Below, one piece after another: positions 46,550 to 56,137 of a stretch of 64,000 nt of DNA (its first letter is position 1; each line of letters begins with the position of its first letter). The notes under the pieces are model-generated. The model was not told where the DNA came from. It saw only the letters and a program-made list of their open reading frames with translations, and made no database searches. The DNA comes from Flammeovirgaceae bacterium (GTDB lineage Bacteria > Bacteroidota > Bacteroidia > Cytophagales > Cyclobacteriaceae): the NCBI GenBank assembly GCA_027487845.1, contig JAIYCV010000023.1, positions 124,001 to 188,000 of the forward strand, written 5' to 3'. Both the position numbers and the translations under genes were made by a program.

Positions 46550-49129
46550 TCAATTTTCTTCGCAATAAATTTTTTCGTAATCGTTGGTTTCGTAAGCCTG
46601 TTTTCTCAATATTTTGCCTTTCGAGTTATAATAAATTACCACGTGAATGTCGGCTTCTGGTATGAATTTTTCGGTGAAATAGAGTGGTTCTTCTTGTGAG
46701 CCAAGATTAACGATATCGTTATAATTACACGAGAGGATGGTTCCTTTATAGTTATCAATAACGCCATAATGCTCATCTTGATGCACAATCGCTACCTTTT
46801 CTTGTTCTGTATTTGTTATGAAACGTACGTCTTTGAATCGATTTGAAATTATTTTCTTTTCGGAAATGGAATACAACATCCACTGCATATTTTTCTTTAC
46901 CAGAGCAACGGAGTCATTCCAGTAACTTATTTCATCAAATTCAAATTTGCTTTCATATTTCAATTGCTGCGAAACGAAACCATAGAATCCGTTTTTATAG
47001 GCAATTAATTTTCCCACCGAGTAATGAATGATGTTGCGCTCATAAATTGGCTTGACTAACTCTCTTGTAGCTAAGGTGTAGAATCCAAATTTTTTATCTT
47101 TTAACAATGAGACGTGGTTTTTTCCATTTAACACAATAGCGTTGTATTCGATTGGCAAGAGAATTTTCCCTTTTAAATCTACTAACCCTTTCTTATTTTC
47201 ATCTTCTATTAAAAAAGTATTATTTCCCAGGTATTCAATTTGAGAGGCCTTTAGCGAGAAAAGTTTTTTACCTGAAGAGATTTCTACCACCATTTTTTTC
47301 TTCTTATCAGCAGCATAGAAGTATTGAATACTACCTGGGGATTTGATAAATTTTATTTCTGACTCAACATTTAATTTGATTGATTTTGTAAAACTGAGAT
47401 ACACGATAAGTGAGTCTTGTTTGCGGGCGAAAGCCAGTTTATTGTCAAACCAAATGCTGTCAAGATTTGAATCGACTTCTCTTTTATTTTTCCCATCATA
47501 AAGAATAAGGTTGTTTTTTTCTTGCAGCTTAATCCAATTGTTATAAAATGCTATTGAAATAAATTCTTTGTTGTCTATGTCTTTACTAATGCCAGTTGAT
47601 CTTATTTTATTATTTCGTTCTTGAAGAAAACCATAGGGCGTTTGAGAAATAATTTGGCGATCAAGTGGAACAGCATATTCAAGTTTGCTTGTCAGCACTC
47701 CTTGCAATGAACCATTTCTAACTTGATAGTAGCCTTGCCCTAGTGTGCGGACTTCATCAAATACGAGCGTCTCTTTAAAGGCAATATTATCAGCTAATTG
47801 TGCTATTTCCGATACGGTTTTTAACACCTTCTTTCCAGCTCTTACAAACAATATCAAATCGTCTTCGGCATAGATATCATCAAACGTGGCATTGCAGAGG
47901 AGTCGCCCACTGAACGTGAACAAACTCCATTGACCTTTTTGTTTTGTTGCTACGAAATGCGATGCGATAACTTTGGCGTCTTGAACACATTCGTTTCCAA
48001 TTTTGAAACCCGACTTATGAGTTAACTGCCAGCATTCTTGTGTTTTTATCTTCAAAAACCCAAAACCTAAATCCTCTACTTTATCTGCATTTTTGTTTAG
48101 AATAACTTTACCAGTCCGCGCAATAACTCCACTTGAAGTAATAAGATAGTCGGAGGAAACATTTCCACACAAATACGATTCATCTATTGATTCGAAACGA
48201 GGGGATAAAGTTTCCGTTCCCAGTTGGTCGATGAATCCAAATTTACCATCTTTAAAAATAGGTATCCAGAAATGCTTATTAAGGTTAGCAACGGATTTTA
48301 AGGAATCATTTAAATAGCCACCATTGTCAATAAGATGGAAGAGTATAGCAGTAGCCTTTTTGGCATAATAGCTGTTAGGATAATTCTTTAAAAAGGATTC
48401 AATTGACGCCACTGTTCCTGATGCCGTGCTAATTTCAAAAATATTTTTTTCAACGTCTATTTTATACTCTGAATTGGGATAATCTTGTAGAAATGAAGTG
48501 TAGTTAATCAGTTTACCATCCTTAGTTTTTTCAGTGAAGAGAAGCCTTTCATACAATTTTTTAGCTTCCACTGATTGCGCGGAAGTTGGATACTTTTCGA
48601 GGTACTCTTTAAACCCAATAGAACTGTTGATTTTTACAGCTTCGTTAAAAGTAATAGCATCGCGCATTTCAATCGCTTTTTGCCGTTGGCTAGCTCGAAC
48701 AAATTGTTTCAAAAAGGAAGTATAGGCCAGCTCTGTATTTATTTCTGATGCACGGACAAATGCTGCACTATCAATTTTTTTTCTAAGGGATTGAAGAATT
48801 GCGCTGTCAATTGGAAAATGCCTAAGCCGCTCGCGGTCCTTTTTCGAAATTTTTTCGTAGTCGCTTCGGCATTCGTTTAAATAATAGTCGGCTGAGTCGA
48901 TGTTGAATTTAGAATAGCCATTCGTTAAATAAAGGCTAGAAAGAACGTACTTTGCTTCTGGATTAATTGCATCCTTTTGAAGCGATTTTTTCAGCAGTTG
49001 TTCTGCCTTAACCCAATTTTTTTTGTCGATTTTACCAATTGCTTGGCGAGAGAGATTTAATTGGGGAAGTTGACAAATGCCGACATTTGTCAACAAGCCT
49101 ACCAATAAACTGCTAATGAGTATTCTCAC
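46550..49129 (-). CDS. Exported WG-repeat protein with helical N-terminal region
   Basis: About 859 residues from GTG 49129. The frame extends to a TTG at 49153, but AAGGAAGG lies just upstream of the GTG and the resulting M-R-I-L-I-S-S-L-L-V-G-L-L is a proper signal peptide. After a helical TPR-like region (about 25-265) come WG repeats (G-F-I-D-Q-L-G, G-L-V-D-L-K-G, G-F-Y-T-L-A, G-V-I-D-N-Y-K-G). WG repeats are found in many Bacteroidota envelope proteins. Function unknown. Confidence 0.85.
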   Translation of the reverse strand: MRILISSLLVGLLTNVGICQLPQLNLSRQAIGKIDKKNWVKAEQLLKKSLQKDAINPEAKYVLSSLYLTNGYSKFNIDSADYYLNECRSDYEKISKKDRERLRHFPIDSAILQSLRKKIDSAAFVRASEINTELAYTSFLKQFVRASQRQKAIEMRDAITFNEAVKINSSIGFKEYLEKYPTSAQSVEAKKLYERLLFTEKTKDGKLINYTSFLQDYPNSEYKIDVEKNIFEISTASGTVASIESFLKNYPNSYYAKKATAILFHLIDNGGYLNDSLKSVANLNKHFWIPIFKDGKFGFIDQLGTETLSPRFESIDESYLCGNVSSDYLITSSGVIARTGKVILNKNADKVEDLGFGFLKIKTQECWQLTHKSGFKIGNECVQDAKVIASHFVATKQKGQWSLFTFSGRLLCNATFDDIYAEDDLILFVRAGKKVLKTVSEIAQLADNIAFKETLVFDEVRTLGQGYYQVRNGSLQGVLTSKLEYAVPLDRQIISQTPYGFLQERNNKIRSTGISKDIDNKEFISIAFYNNWIKLQEKNNLILYDGKNKREVDSNLDSIWFDNKLAFARKQDSLIVYLSFTKSIKLNVESEIKFIKSPGSIQYFYAADKKKKMVVEISSGKKLFSLKASQIEYLGNNTFLIEDENKKGLVDLKGKILLPIEYNAIVLNGKNHVSLLKDKKFGFYTLATRELVKPIYERNIIHYSVGKLIAYKNGFYGFVSQQLKYESKFEFDEISYWNDSVALVKKNMQWMLYSISEKKIISNRFKDVRFITNTEQEKVAIVHQDEHYGVIDNYKGTILSCNYNDIVNLGSQEEPLYFTEKFIPEADIHVVIYYNSKGKILRKQAYETNDYEKIYCEEN

Positions 49130-49369
49130 TGAATCCTTCCTTAAATCATGCAAGTTATATCTTGTTGGCCGATCAAAGTACTTTAACTGATTGATTTTTA
49201 GAATAACCTATATTATCGCTCATTTTCTCTTGTTGAAGAGATTGGAGGTAACAGCAATGATCTGATAATGTTACCAGCCGAATCAATTTCTTAACATGTT
49301 TATTTTTAGTTGTTTTTGAACATAGTGCCTTTACCCATGTTGTAAAAACAAATTAAAACAATATACATT

Positions 49370-49876
49370 ATGAAAAAGTTATTTATTATCGCTCTTGCGT
49401 TTGCAGCCACATCCGCTGCATTTGGTCAATCTAAAGATGTCGTAGATATCGCTATCGGATCGAAAGATCACACCACTTTAGTGGCTGCTGTGAAGGCCGC
49501 TGATTTGGTTACTACGCTTAAATCAAAAGGACCATTTACTGTATTTGCTCCAACAAACGCTGCTTTTGACAAATTGCCTGTTGGAACAGTGGCAAATTTG
49601 TTGAAACCAGAAAACAAAGCTCAGTTAGTTAAGATCCTAACTTATCATGTAGTAAGTGGCAATTTAGATGCTGCCGCTGTAACCGCTGCTATCAAAGCAG
49701 GAAACGGGAAAGCAGTTTTGACAACAGTAAGTGGTGGAAAACTAACAGGTTCGATTGAAGGTGGAAAAGTAAAGTTAACTGATGAGTCAGGAAATTCCGC
49801 ATTTGTGGTTGCCGCTGATTTGAAAGGCTCAAATGGTGTAGTGCATGTGATCGATTCGGTAGTGTTGCCGAAATAA
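49370..49876 (+). CDS. Exported fasciclin (FAS1) domain protein
   Basis: 168 residues. A signal peptide ends at A-F-G-Q (20). A single FAS1 domain follows with F-T-V-F-A-P-T-N-A-A-F (about 56-66), L-T-Y-H-V-V (about 91-96) and a V-H-V-I-D-S-V-V-L-P end. FAS1 proteins mediate adhesion at the cell surface or in the matrix. A single-gene unit with its own terminator. Confidence 0.95.
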   Translation: MKKLFIIALAFAATSAAFGQSKDVVDIAIGSKDHTTLVAAVKAADLVTTLKSKGPFTVFAPTNAAFDKLPVGTVANLLKPENKAQLVKILTYHVVSGNLDAAAVTAAIKAGNGKAVLTTVSGGKLTGSIEGGKVKLTDESGNSAFVVAADLKGSNGVVHVIDSVVLPK

Positions 49877-49904
49877 TCAATTAATTCACTTGATTTCTTT
49901 AAAA

Positions 49905-49935
49905 GACTCTCTGATAAATATCGGAGAGTTTTTTA
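49905..49935 (+). terminator. Intrinsic terminator after the fasciclin gene
   Basis: Stem ACTCTCTGATA (49906-49916) with TATCGGAGAGT (49919-49929), one G-T pair, and TTTTTT following. It overlaps the last codon of the convergent blh gene at 49933. Confidence 0.88.
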
Positions 49936-50835
49936 TTGTAAACTAATTTTAGTGAACACTTGTAAATGTGGAAGTGTTAAAACGGAGATTCCGATAAACA
50001 AATTAGTAATTACAAAAAGTTGCGTGTGCGTAGTAATTGACAATAGAATCATCGCTGACAAACCGGTCCAAGCTAGCAACGTAAAGGGAATTGCTTTTTT
50101 GATAAGTTCAGTCCAGCCAGAAAAGTCTTGAGAAAGGTTCATCTGCTTACGGATTAAATTAAATGAAAGCAATGAATGCCAAATGCCAAAGTAAAAACCG
50201 AAGCTAAGGTAGAGTGGAAGAAAATTAATAACAGCGGTGAGAATAATAGTTTGACTTATGAACTGGAAAACGGTGGGGAAATCCCAACCAACTTGTTTTT
50301 TAAATACAGTAAGCAAAGCCATTGAACAAGCAAGCCCAATGCTACTGTAGTAGAAACCAGACGCACCCCATAGAATCCAAGTATCATTTTTTACAAGGTT
50401 GTTTGTCGCTAATTGAAGGATGGGCGCAGCTTCTTTTATATGACTCGTGATGATAAAAAGAATGATTTGTAGTCCGTAAAATGTATAGAGCAGAGAATCA
50501 AACTTTGTGTTTTTTCGAATTGGCCAATCAATCTCACCAAAATGAAATGCTGTGAAAATGATGAATAAAATCAGCGCAAGGATTGGAAAAAAGATCCAGA
50601 CGATGGCATAGATTGCCATGTTCAATAGATACTTAAAAAGAAATGAAGGCAGGGATATTTTTTGAAGTGACTTTTTTGATGTTTCTGCCTCTACAAAATA
50701 ATCTAACGAGCCATGAGGAACTCCGGTGAGTAATAAGATAACTCCAAAAAAGTAGAGCTGTATCGATTCCTCCAGCTTCACTAGTTGAGAAAAGAATACA
50801 AATAAGACGCCTATCAAGAGTAGAGTTTTTTTCAT
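49933..50835 (-). CDS. blh: Brp/Blh-family beta-carotene 15,15'-dioxygenase
   Basis: 300 residues with eight or more membrane helices. Conserved iron-ligand candidates are present: H41 in G-V-P-H-G-S-L-D-Y, H in F-H-F-G-E, H in G-I-W-H-S-L, and H in T-L-P-H. The enzyme splits beta-carotene into two retinals, the chromophore for the neighbouring rhodopsin. It lies 125 bases downstream of the rhodopsin gene on the same strand, with a strong hairpin terminator between. No carotenoid genes are in the window; ispG at 54 kb supplies isoprenoid precursors. Confidence 0.93.
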   Translation of the reverse strand: MKKTLLLIGVLFVFFSQLVKLEESIQLYFFGVILLLTGVPHGSLDYFVEAETSKKSLQKISLPSFLFKYLLNMAIYAIVWIFFPILALILFIIFTAFHFGEIDWPIRKNTKFDSLLYTFYGLQIILFIITSHIKEAAPILQLATNNLVKNDTWILWGASGFYYSSIGLACSMALLTVFKKQVGWDFPTVFQFISQTIILTAVINFLPLYLSFGFYFGIWHSLLSFNLIRKQMNLSQDFSGWTELIKKAIPFTLLAWTGLSAMILLSITTHTQLFVITNLFIGISVLTLPHLQVFTKISLQ

Positions 50836-50863
50836 CTTATATTATTTATCTTTGGATAGAGAG

Positions 50864-50900
50864 AAAAAAGGAGCTTGAATTGATTCAAGCTCCCTTTTTT
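50864..50900 (-). terminator. Terminator between rhodopsin and blh
   Basis: Perfect 11-bp stem GGAGCTTGAAT (50870-50880) with ATTCAAGCTCC (50883-50893) and a 2-base loop. In the minus direction it is followed by TTTTTT. Only about 28 bases separate it from the blh start, leaving no room for a full promoter. Confidence 0.85.
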
Positions 50901-50960
50901 ATTGATATAGCCAACTAAACAGGATTATAGAATTTTCTATAAACCTTAATGATTTACATC

Positions 50961-51692
50961 TTATTTTTTGCTTGATACAGCAATGCCGTATACCACTAAG
51001 CCAAAGCCGATTTTGTTAATAGCGTCAGCAATATTATAGAACAAGTCTACATTCGATGCGCTCCAGCCAAGGCTAGTGTTCAACCATCCGCCAGGCATGC
51101 ACATGTATCCAATAGGATAGACTGCCCAACCTACAAATACAAACCAAGCTAGCGTTTTTACACCACGTTCTACTACAGGATCGCCTGAATTTTTAGCCAA
51201 TTGAGCAACTTCTCCGAACCACGCAGTGTATAAAATATAAACATATCCAATTGTAGAAATAGCTCCCCACATAAATGAATGACCAGATGATCCATCAGTG
51301 AAGGCTTCACCTATGTAACCAGCCACCAGCATCAATACTGCCGCAAAGATCAATTTCCATAGGAGCGATTTTTGTGCTCCCGCTGATTTTGTCAACAAGT
51401 AAAATTCAACGCACATTAAAGGAACAGTCAGTGTCCAGTCAATGTAGCGCAGCGCAGTTGGGGTTTGGCCAGTTGCCAAATAGTAGTCCCTCATGTAATA
51501 GTAATGCACAGCGGCAATACCCGTAATAAGCCCAGATACTAGCAATGATAACTTCCATTTGCCATCCACACTTCCTCTTTCAAAAAAGAAGAAAACGGAC
51601 GATGCTAACATGGCCATGTAACCGGTGAAGAATGTGAATGCGATCGGATCATCCACTGGGATTTTCACGATGTCTGTGAGGATTGTGTTCAT
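50961..51692 (-). CDS. Proton-pumping rhodopsin (proteorhodopsin/xanthorhodopsin type) with predicted antenna window
   Basis: 243 residues and seven helices. Helix C reads R82-Y-I-D85-W-T-L-T89-V-P-L-M93-C-V-E96, the D-T-E motif of light-driven proton pumps; D85 is the proton acceptor and E96 the donor. H63 pairs with D85 as in proteorhodopsin. The retinal Schiff-base lysine is K227. M93 occupies the spectral tuning position and predicts green absorption. At the helix E site, bacteriorhodopsin has Trp-Trp in V-W-W-A-I-S-T; here it is M-W142-G143-A-I-S-T. A Gly there opens the fenestration by which xanthorhodopsins bind a carotenoid antenna. Antenna binding is inference. Confidence 0.96.
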   Translation of the reverse strand: MNTILTDIVKIPVDDPIAFTFFTGYMAMLASSVFFFFERGSVDGKWKLSLLVSGLITGIAAVHYYYMRDYYLATGQTPTALRYIDWTLTVPLMCVEFYLLTKSAGAQKSLLWKLIFAAVLMLVAGYIGEAFTDGSSGHSFMWGAISTIGYVYILYTAWFGEVAQLAKNSGDPVVERGVKTLAWFVFVGWAVYPIGYMCMPGGWLNTSLGWSASNVDLFYNIADAINKIGFGLVVYGIAVSSKK

Positions 51693-51870
51693 AAAAGTTT
51701 ATGTTTAAGGTTTAATTACAATTTTTAAACAAAACTCAATAAACAATGTTTTCAAACGATTGAAATTTATTTCAATTTTTCTTAAAAAGAAGCTAACTGA
51801 CTGATTGTTAGGGATATTATTTTTTGATCGACCAGAGAAAGAAACCTAACTGGGTCTTGTATGAGGCACT

Positions 51871-52626
51871 TTAAACTGCCCGTTCTCGCAAGTTGCGCAT
51901 CGCTTTGTTGGTGAAAACAAAATCATCAAACTCCTTCATGCCGGAATTCATGATGTTATCTTTTGTTCCTTCCCATAGTTTTTTGCCTTTGTATAAGAAC
52001 AGAATATTTTCGCCTATACCCATTACAGAGTTCATATCGTGGGTAACAACTACTGTTGTAATGTTAAACTCATGGGTGATTTCTTGAATGAGGTCGTCAA
52101 TAACTATCGAAGTTTGTGGGTCAAGCCCGGAATTAGGTTCGTCACAAAACAAATAATTAGGATTATTTACAATTGCCCGAGCAATGCCGACCCGTTTTTT
52201 CATACCACCACTTATTTCAGACGGCATTTTTTTATTTACGTTTTCCAAGCCCACGCGCTGCAAACAAAAATTAACTCGGTCAAGCTTTTCGTTGAGTGGC
52301 ATTTTAGTGAGAATATCTAGGGGGAACATCACATTTTGCTCCACGTTTTTTGAGTCGAAGAGTGCGCCACCTTGAAACAGCATTCCAATTTCCCTGCGCA
52401 CTTCCGATTTCATTTCTTTGTCGGCTTCGGTAAAATTACGGAAATCAAAAAATACGTTGCCTTCATCAGGTTGCAACAGCCCCACAATGCATTTTAGCAG
52501 CACACTCTTCCCCGTTCCGCTAGATCCAATGATAAGGTTGGTCTTACCTTTTTCGAATTCGCCACTGATATTGTTAAGTATAACCTTATCGCCAAACGAC
52601 TTTGATATGTGATTGATCTTGATCAT
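51871..52626 (-). CDS. mlaF: MlaF-like ABC transporter ATPase
   Basis: 251 residues with Walker A G34-S-S-G-T-G-K-S41, signature I-S-G-G-M-K-K-R-V and Walker B Y-L-F-C-D-E-P-N-S-G-L-D-P. The G-M-x-K-R after S-G-G is typical of the MlaF group. It powers phospholipid movement across the envelope. It starts 12 bases after mlaE; a substrate-binding MlaD protein is not in the window. Confidence 0.9.
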   Translation of the reverse strand: MIKINHISKSFGDKVILNNISGEFEKGKTNLIIGSSGTGKSVLLKCIVGLLQPDEGNVFFDFRNFTEADKEMKSEVRREIGMLFQGGALFDSKNVEQNVMFPLDILTKMPLNEKLDRVNFCLQRVGLENVNKKMPSEISGGMKKRVGIARAIVNNPNYLFCDEPNSGLDPQTSIVIDDLIQEITHEFNITTVVVTHDMNSVMGIGENILFLYKGKKLWEGTKDNIMNSGMKEFDDFVFTNKAMRNLRERAV

Positions 52627-52638
52627 TTGTGCCTGAAG

Positions 52639-53367
52639 TTAAAGAAGCAATTGAGCTAGAAAATAATCCGACAACAAAACGGCTATCACACTAGTAGTAA
52701 CAGCCGCAGTGCTTGAAATGCCTACTTCCAACGCACCGCCTTGTGTATAATATCCCTTAAAAGATGATATGGACGATATAAGAAAAGCAAATACAATTGA
52801 CTTTGTGAGCGCAAACGTAATTACGTAGGGATTGTAATTGTAGCGAAGTCCATAAACAAACTCGGTGGGCGTAACCGCGCCAGTAAGAGTGCCAACTAAA
52901 TAGCCACCTACTAATCCGCAAACTCCAGCAAGAATTACTAGCAACGGATACATCAACACGGAAGCTACGATTTTGGGCAACACCAAATAAGAGGTGGAGT
53001 TGATACCCATTACCTCTAGTGCATCAATTTGTTCTGTTATCCGCATGGTGCCCAGGCCACCTGCCATACTTGATCCAACTTTGCCAGCGTAAATTACTGC
53101 AATTATGGTAGGGGCCAGCTCGAGCAAGGTCATTTCTCGAACCACTTGCGAAATGACAAACCGTGGGATAAGCGGGCTGACCATATTGTATGCCGTCTGC
53201 ACTGTAGTAACTGCGCCCATGAAAAACGAAACTAGCGCAACTAGCGAAGCCGACTTTACCCCAATTTGAATACATTCTTCCAGTGTTAATTTGTAATACG
53301 TGGCAAACGTTTCCCTTCGCACAAATAATGACCCCAAGAACATCACATATTTCCCAAACTCTTTCAT
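52639..53367 (-). CDS. mlaE: MlaE-like ABC transporter permease
   Basis: 242 residues from ATG 53367. The frame also runs to TTG 53397, but that TTG is part of the -7 box TATCTTTG read on this strand, so transcription should begin inside it and the ATG is the start. Family features include G-T-M-R-I-T-E-Q-I-D-A-L-E-V-M-G-I. Five membrane helices. With MlaF it forms the inner-membrane part of a phospholipid transporter. Confidence 0.9.
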   Translation of the reverse strand: MKEFGKYVMFLGSLFVRRETFATYYKLTLEECIQIGVKSASLVALVSFFMGAVTTVQTAYNMVSPLIPRFVISQVVREMTLLELAPTIIAVIYAGKVGSSMAGGLGTMRITEQIDALEVMGINSTSYLVLPKIVASVLMYPLLVILAGVCGLVGGYLVGTLTGAVTPTEFVYGLRYNYNPYVITFALTKSIVFAFLISSISSFKGYYTQGGALEVGISSTAAVTTSVIAVLLSDYFLAQLLL

Positions 53368-53394
53368 CAAAAATCGTTTAAACACTATCTTTCC

Positions 53395-53424
53395 CAAAGA
53401 TAAAATAAATTCTATATGAACAAG
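53395..53424 (-). promoter_or_regulatory. Promoter of mlaEF
   Basis: On the minus strand CTTG (53424-53421), 18 bases, then TATCTTTG (53402-53395), close to the Bacteroidota TTTG-N17-20-TAnnTTTG model. The upstream half overlaps the start of the divergent SDR gene. Confidence 0.6.
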
Positions 53425-54120
53425 TTGGCAGTGGTAACCGGAGGCACTAAAGGAATTGGCAGAGCCATACTAGAAAAATTTGCTCGCGAAGGTTTTGATT
53501 TGGCAACCTGTGCAAGAAAAGAACATGAGTTGAAAAATTTGCAAAAAGAACTACAGGAGAAATACTCAGTCAAAGTAATGGTCTTTCAGGCCGATTTAGC
53601 GGATAAAAACCAAATCAAACTTTTTACTGGATTTATTTCTTCACTTGGCAGACCAGTAGATGTATTAGTAAACAATGCGGGCTATTTTATTCCTGGCCAA
53701 GTGCTTGATGAACCGGAAGGTTCGTTGGAAAGTATGGTCAATAGTAATGTTTATAGTGCTTATTATGTTACCCGTGGTATTGCGCCAGCAATGAAAAAGC
53801 TTCACACTGGCCATATTTTCAATATCTGCTCCATTGCCAGTATCAAAGCATATCCAAATGGTGGTTCGTATGCCATCTCGAAGTTTGCCTTGTTGGGTTT
53901 TTCGAAGGTATTGAGGGAAGAATTGAAAGAATTTGGGGTTCGCGTTACTTCAATATTGCCAGGTGCTACCAAAACCGCCAGTTGGGATGGGGTCGATTTG
54001 CCCGATGATCGCTTTATGAAAGTAGAAGACGTTGCCGATACAGTGTTTGCCGTCTTTGCGCTATCAAAAAATAGTGTTGTGGAAGAGATATTGATCCGTC
54101 CTCAGTTGGGCGATATTTGA
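53416..54120 (+). CDS. Short-chain dehydrogenase/reductase
   Basis: 234 residues. Classical SDR: G-G-T-K-G-I-G near 8-14 for NAD(P), N-N-A-G-Y, and a catalytic S...Y-A-I-S-K. Such enzymes oxidise or reduce alcohols and ketones, for example sugars or fatty-acyl intermediates. No neighbour defines the substrate. It is divergent from mlaE with overlapping control regions. Confidence 0.9.
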   Translation: MNKLAVVTGGTKGIGRAILEKFAREGFDLATCARKEHELKNLQKELQEKYSVKVMVFQADLADKNQIKLFTGFISSLGRPVDVLVNNAGYFIPGQVLDEPEGSLESMVNSNVYSAYYVTRGIAPAMKKLHTGHIFNICSIASIKAYPNGGSYAISKFALLGFSKVLREELKEFGVRVTSILPGATKTASWDGVDLPDDRFMKVEDVADTVFAVFALSKNSVVEEILIRPQLGDI

Positions 54121-54151
54121 TGTACCCGTAACAAAATCGTTAAATACTGGT

Positions 54152-54159
54152 TAATTTTG
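54152..54159 (+). promoter_or_regulatory. -7 box of ispG
   Basis: TAATTTTG fits TAnnTTTG; the GTG start is 24 bases downstream of its end. No clear TTTG at -33. Confidence 0.45.
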
Positions 54160-54182
54160 AGCGAAGAAATTCGTTAGACACC

Positions 54183-56126
54183 GTGAAGGATCAAGTACTT
54201 AACCTGCGCCAGTATTGCAATAGCCTCACCGAATATTCGAGGAGGAAAACCATAGAAGTAAAGATCGGAGATTTGCCGATGGGAGGGGCTAATCCCATTC
54301 GTATCCAGTCAATGACAACCATTGATACGATGGACACCCTTGGTTCGGTAGAACAAACCATCCGCATGGTCGAAGCCGGCTGCGAGTATGTTAGAATTAC
54401 CGCGCCAAGCATTAAAGAAGCCCAAAACCTACAAGAGATAAAAAAAGAACTGCGTAGGCGGGGCTATACCGTTCCGCTTATTGCAGATATTCATTTTACG
54501 CCTAATGCCGCAGAACTTGCCGCCAGAATAGTGGAGAAAGTGCGTGTTAATCCGGGTAACTATGCCGACAAGAAACGCTTCGAGCAGATTGATTATTCTG
54601 AATCTTCTTATCAAGCCGAGTTAGACCGCATCCGCCAGAAGTTTACTCCACTTGTAAACATTTGTAAAGAATATGGAACGGCCATGCGAATTGGCACCAA
54701 TCACGGTTCGCTTTCCGATCGTATTATGAGCCGCTACGGAGACACGCCAATCGGCATGGTGGAATCGGCACTGGAGTTTTTGCGGATTTGTGAAGATTTG
54801 AATTATTTTAACATCGTTCTTTCCATGAAAGCCAGCAATCCGCAAGTAATGGTTCAGGCATATCGGTTGCTTGTTCAAAAGTTAGATGAAGAAGGTTTCA
54901 AACCCTATCCGTTGCACTTGGGTGTAACAGAAGCTGGTGATGGCGAAGATGGAAGAATAAAATCGTCTGTGGGCATTGGCACGTTGCTCGAAGATGGGTT
55001 GGGCGATACTATTAGAGTATCGCTTACCGAGGAACCAGAAGCCGAAGTACCTGTGGCTAAGGCGTTGGCGGATCGTTACTCCTCCCGAAAGGGCGATCAC
55101 ATAAAGGAGATTATTCATTACCCAATCAATCCGTTCCAGTACAGCAGGAGAGTAACTCATGAAGTATTGAATATAGGCGCGCACCAAGTGCCAAGAGTAA
55201 TTGCCGATTTTTCCCGAAAGGAAAAAATTACACCCGCCACGCTCTTTGCCGTGGGGTATCAATATTCGGTTCCGCTTGATAAATGGAACATTTCTGACAT
55301 GGCGTGCGACTATCTTTTTGTGGGCAACAAAACAATTGATTTTGAGATTCCCGGCACGCTGGGTCTTATTTTTGATTATCCAACTTGGCTTACTCAGAAA
55401 GAGAAAGAACGAGCTTATCCATGTTTCGCTTTCGCGGATTATATAGTTGCGAAAGAGAAATCCAGTTTATTAAACTTTGTGAAAATCGGGTTACATGAAT
55501 TTTTGAATGATAAGGTTCAGCAATTAAAATCGGATACAACAGTTGTTTTGATCATTCAAACCAGCAACGAAAACGGAATGGCTGAGCAACGAAGGCTTTT
55601 CGTGGAATTAATTGAACAAGGTTTTACGATGCCTGTTATTGTTTCCAAAAACTATATTGATCTTGATGCGGAAGTTTTACAATTACATTCAGCAACGGAC
55701 ATTGGCGGCTTGCTAATTGATGGCTTAGGTGACGGTATTTTTTTGGTAGCCGAAAATTGCGGAGGCGATAAAGTAGTAAACGAAACTGCCTTTAATATAC
55801 TTCAAGCTACGCGTACCAGAATCTCAAAAACCGAATACATTTCGTGTCCTTCCTGTGGACGGACGTTGTTTGATCTTCAGGAAACCACCGGAATGATACG
55901 GTCAAGAACCAGCCATTTAAAAGGGCTTAAAATTGGCATAATGGGTTGTATAGTAAATGGTCCTGGCGAAATGGCGGATGCAGATTATGGATATGTTGGT
56001 TCTGGCCCGGGCCGAATTACGTTGTATAAAGGCAAAGAAGTAGTGAAAAAGAATGTGCCGTCCGCCCAAGCGGTGGATGAGTTGATCGGTATCATTCGCG
56101 CGGATGGGAATTGGATCGAGAATTAA
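54183..56126 (+). CDS. ispG: 4-hydroxy-3-methylbut-2-enyl diphosphate synthase, long Bacteroidota form
   Basis: 647 residues from GTG 54183. The N-terminal TIM barrel (about 20-280) is followed by the extra middle domain (about 300-540) found in Bacteroidota, chlamydiae and plants, and then the 4Fe-4S domain with C555-P-S-C558 and C589 (M-G-C-I-V-N-G-P-G-E). It makes HMBPP in the MEP pathway, the source of isoprenoids, including the carotenoids and retinal needed by the rhodopsin. Confidence 0.96.
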   Translation: MKDQVLNLRQYCNSLTEYSRRKTIEVKIGDLPMGGANPIRIQSMTTIDTMDTLGSVEQTIRMVEAGCEYVRITAPSIKEAQNLQEIKKELRRRGYTVPLIADIHFTPNAAELAARIVEKVRVNPGNYADKKRFEQIDYSESSYQAELDRIRQKFTPLVNICKEYGTAMRIGTNHGSLSDRIMSRYGDTPIGMVESALEFLRICEDLNYFNIVLSMKASNPQVMVQAYRLLVQKLDEEGFKPYPLHLGVTEAGDGEDGRIKSSVGIGTLLEDGLGDTIRVSLTEEPEAEVPVAKALADRYSSRKGDHIKEIIHYPINPFQYSRRVTHEVLNIGAHQVPRVIADFSRKEKITPATLFAVGYQYSVPLDKWNISDMACDYLFVGNKTIDFEIPGTLGLIFDYPTWLTQKEKERAYPCFAFADYIVAKEKSSLLNFVKIGLHEFLNDKVQQLKSDTTVVLIIQTSNENGMAEQRRLFVELIEQGFTMPVIVSKNYIDLDAEVLQLHSATDIGGLLIDGLGDGIFLVAENCGGDKVVNETAFNILQATRTRISKTEYISCPSCGRTLFDLQETTGMIRSRTSHLKGLKIGIMGCIVNGPGEMADADYGYVGSGPGRITLYKGKEVVKKNVPSAQAVDELIGIIRADGNWIEN

Positions 56127-56137
56127 TAAATAGAGTA

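Noticed and set aside
46550..49129. Repeated pattern that might be taken for a tandem DNA repeat
   Set aside because: The periodicity is in the protein (WG repeats); the DNA itself is not repetitive.
53368..53397. Upstream extension of mlaE from a TTG
   Set aside because: The TTG is part of the -7 promoter box, so the message should start after it; ATG 53367 is used.
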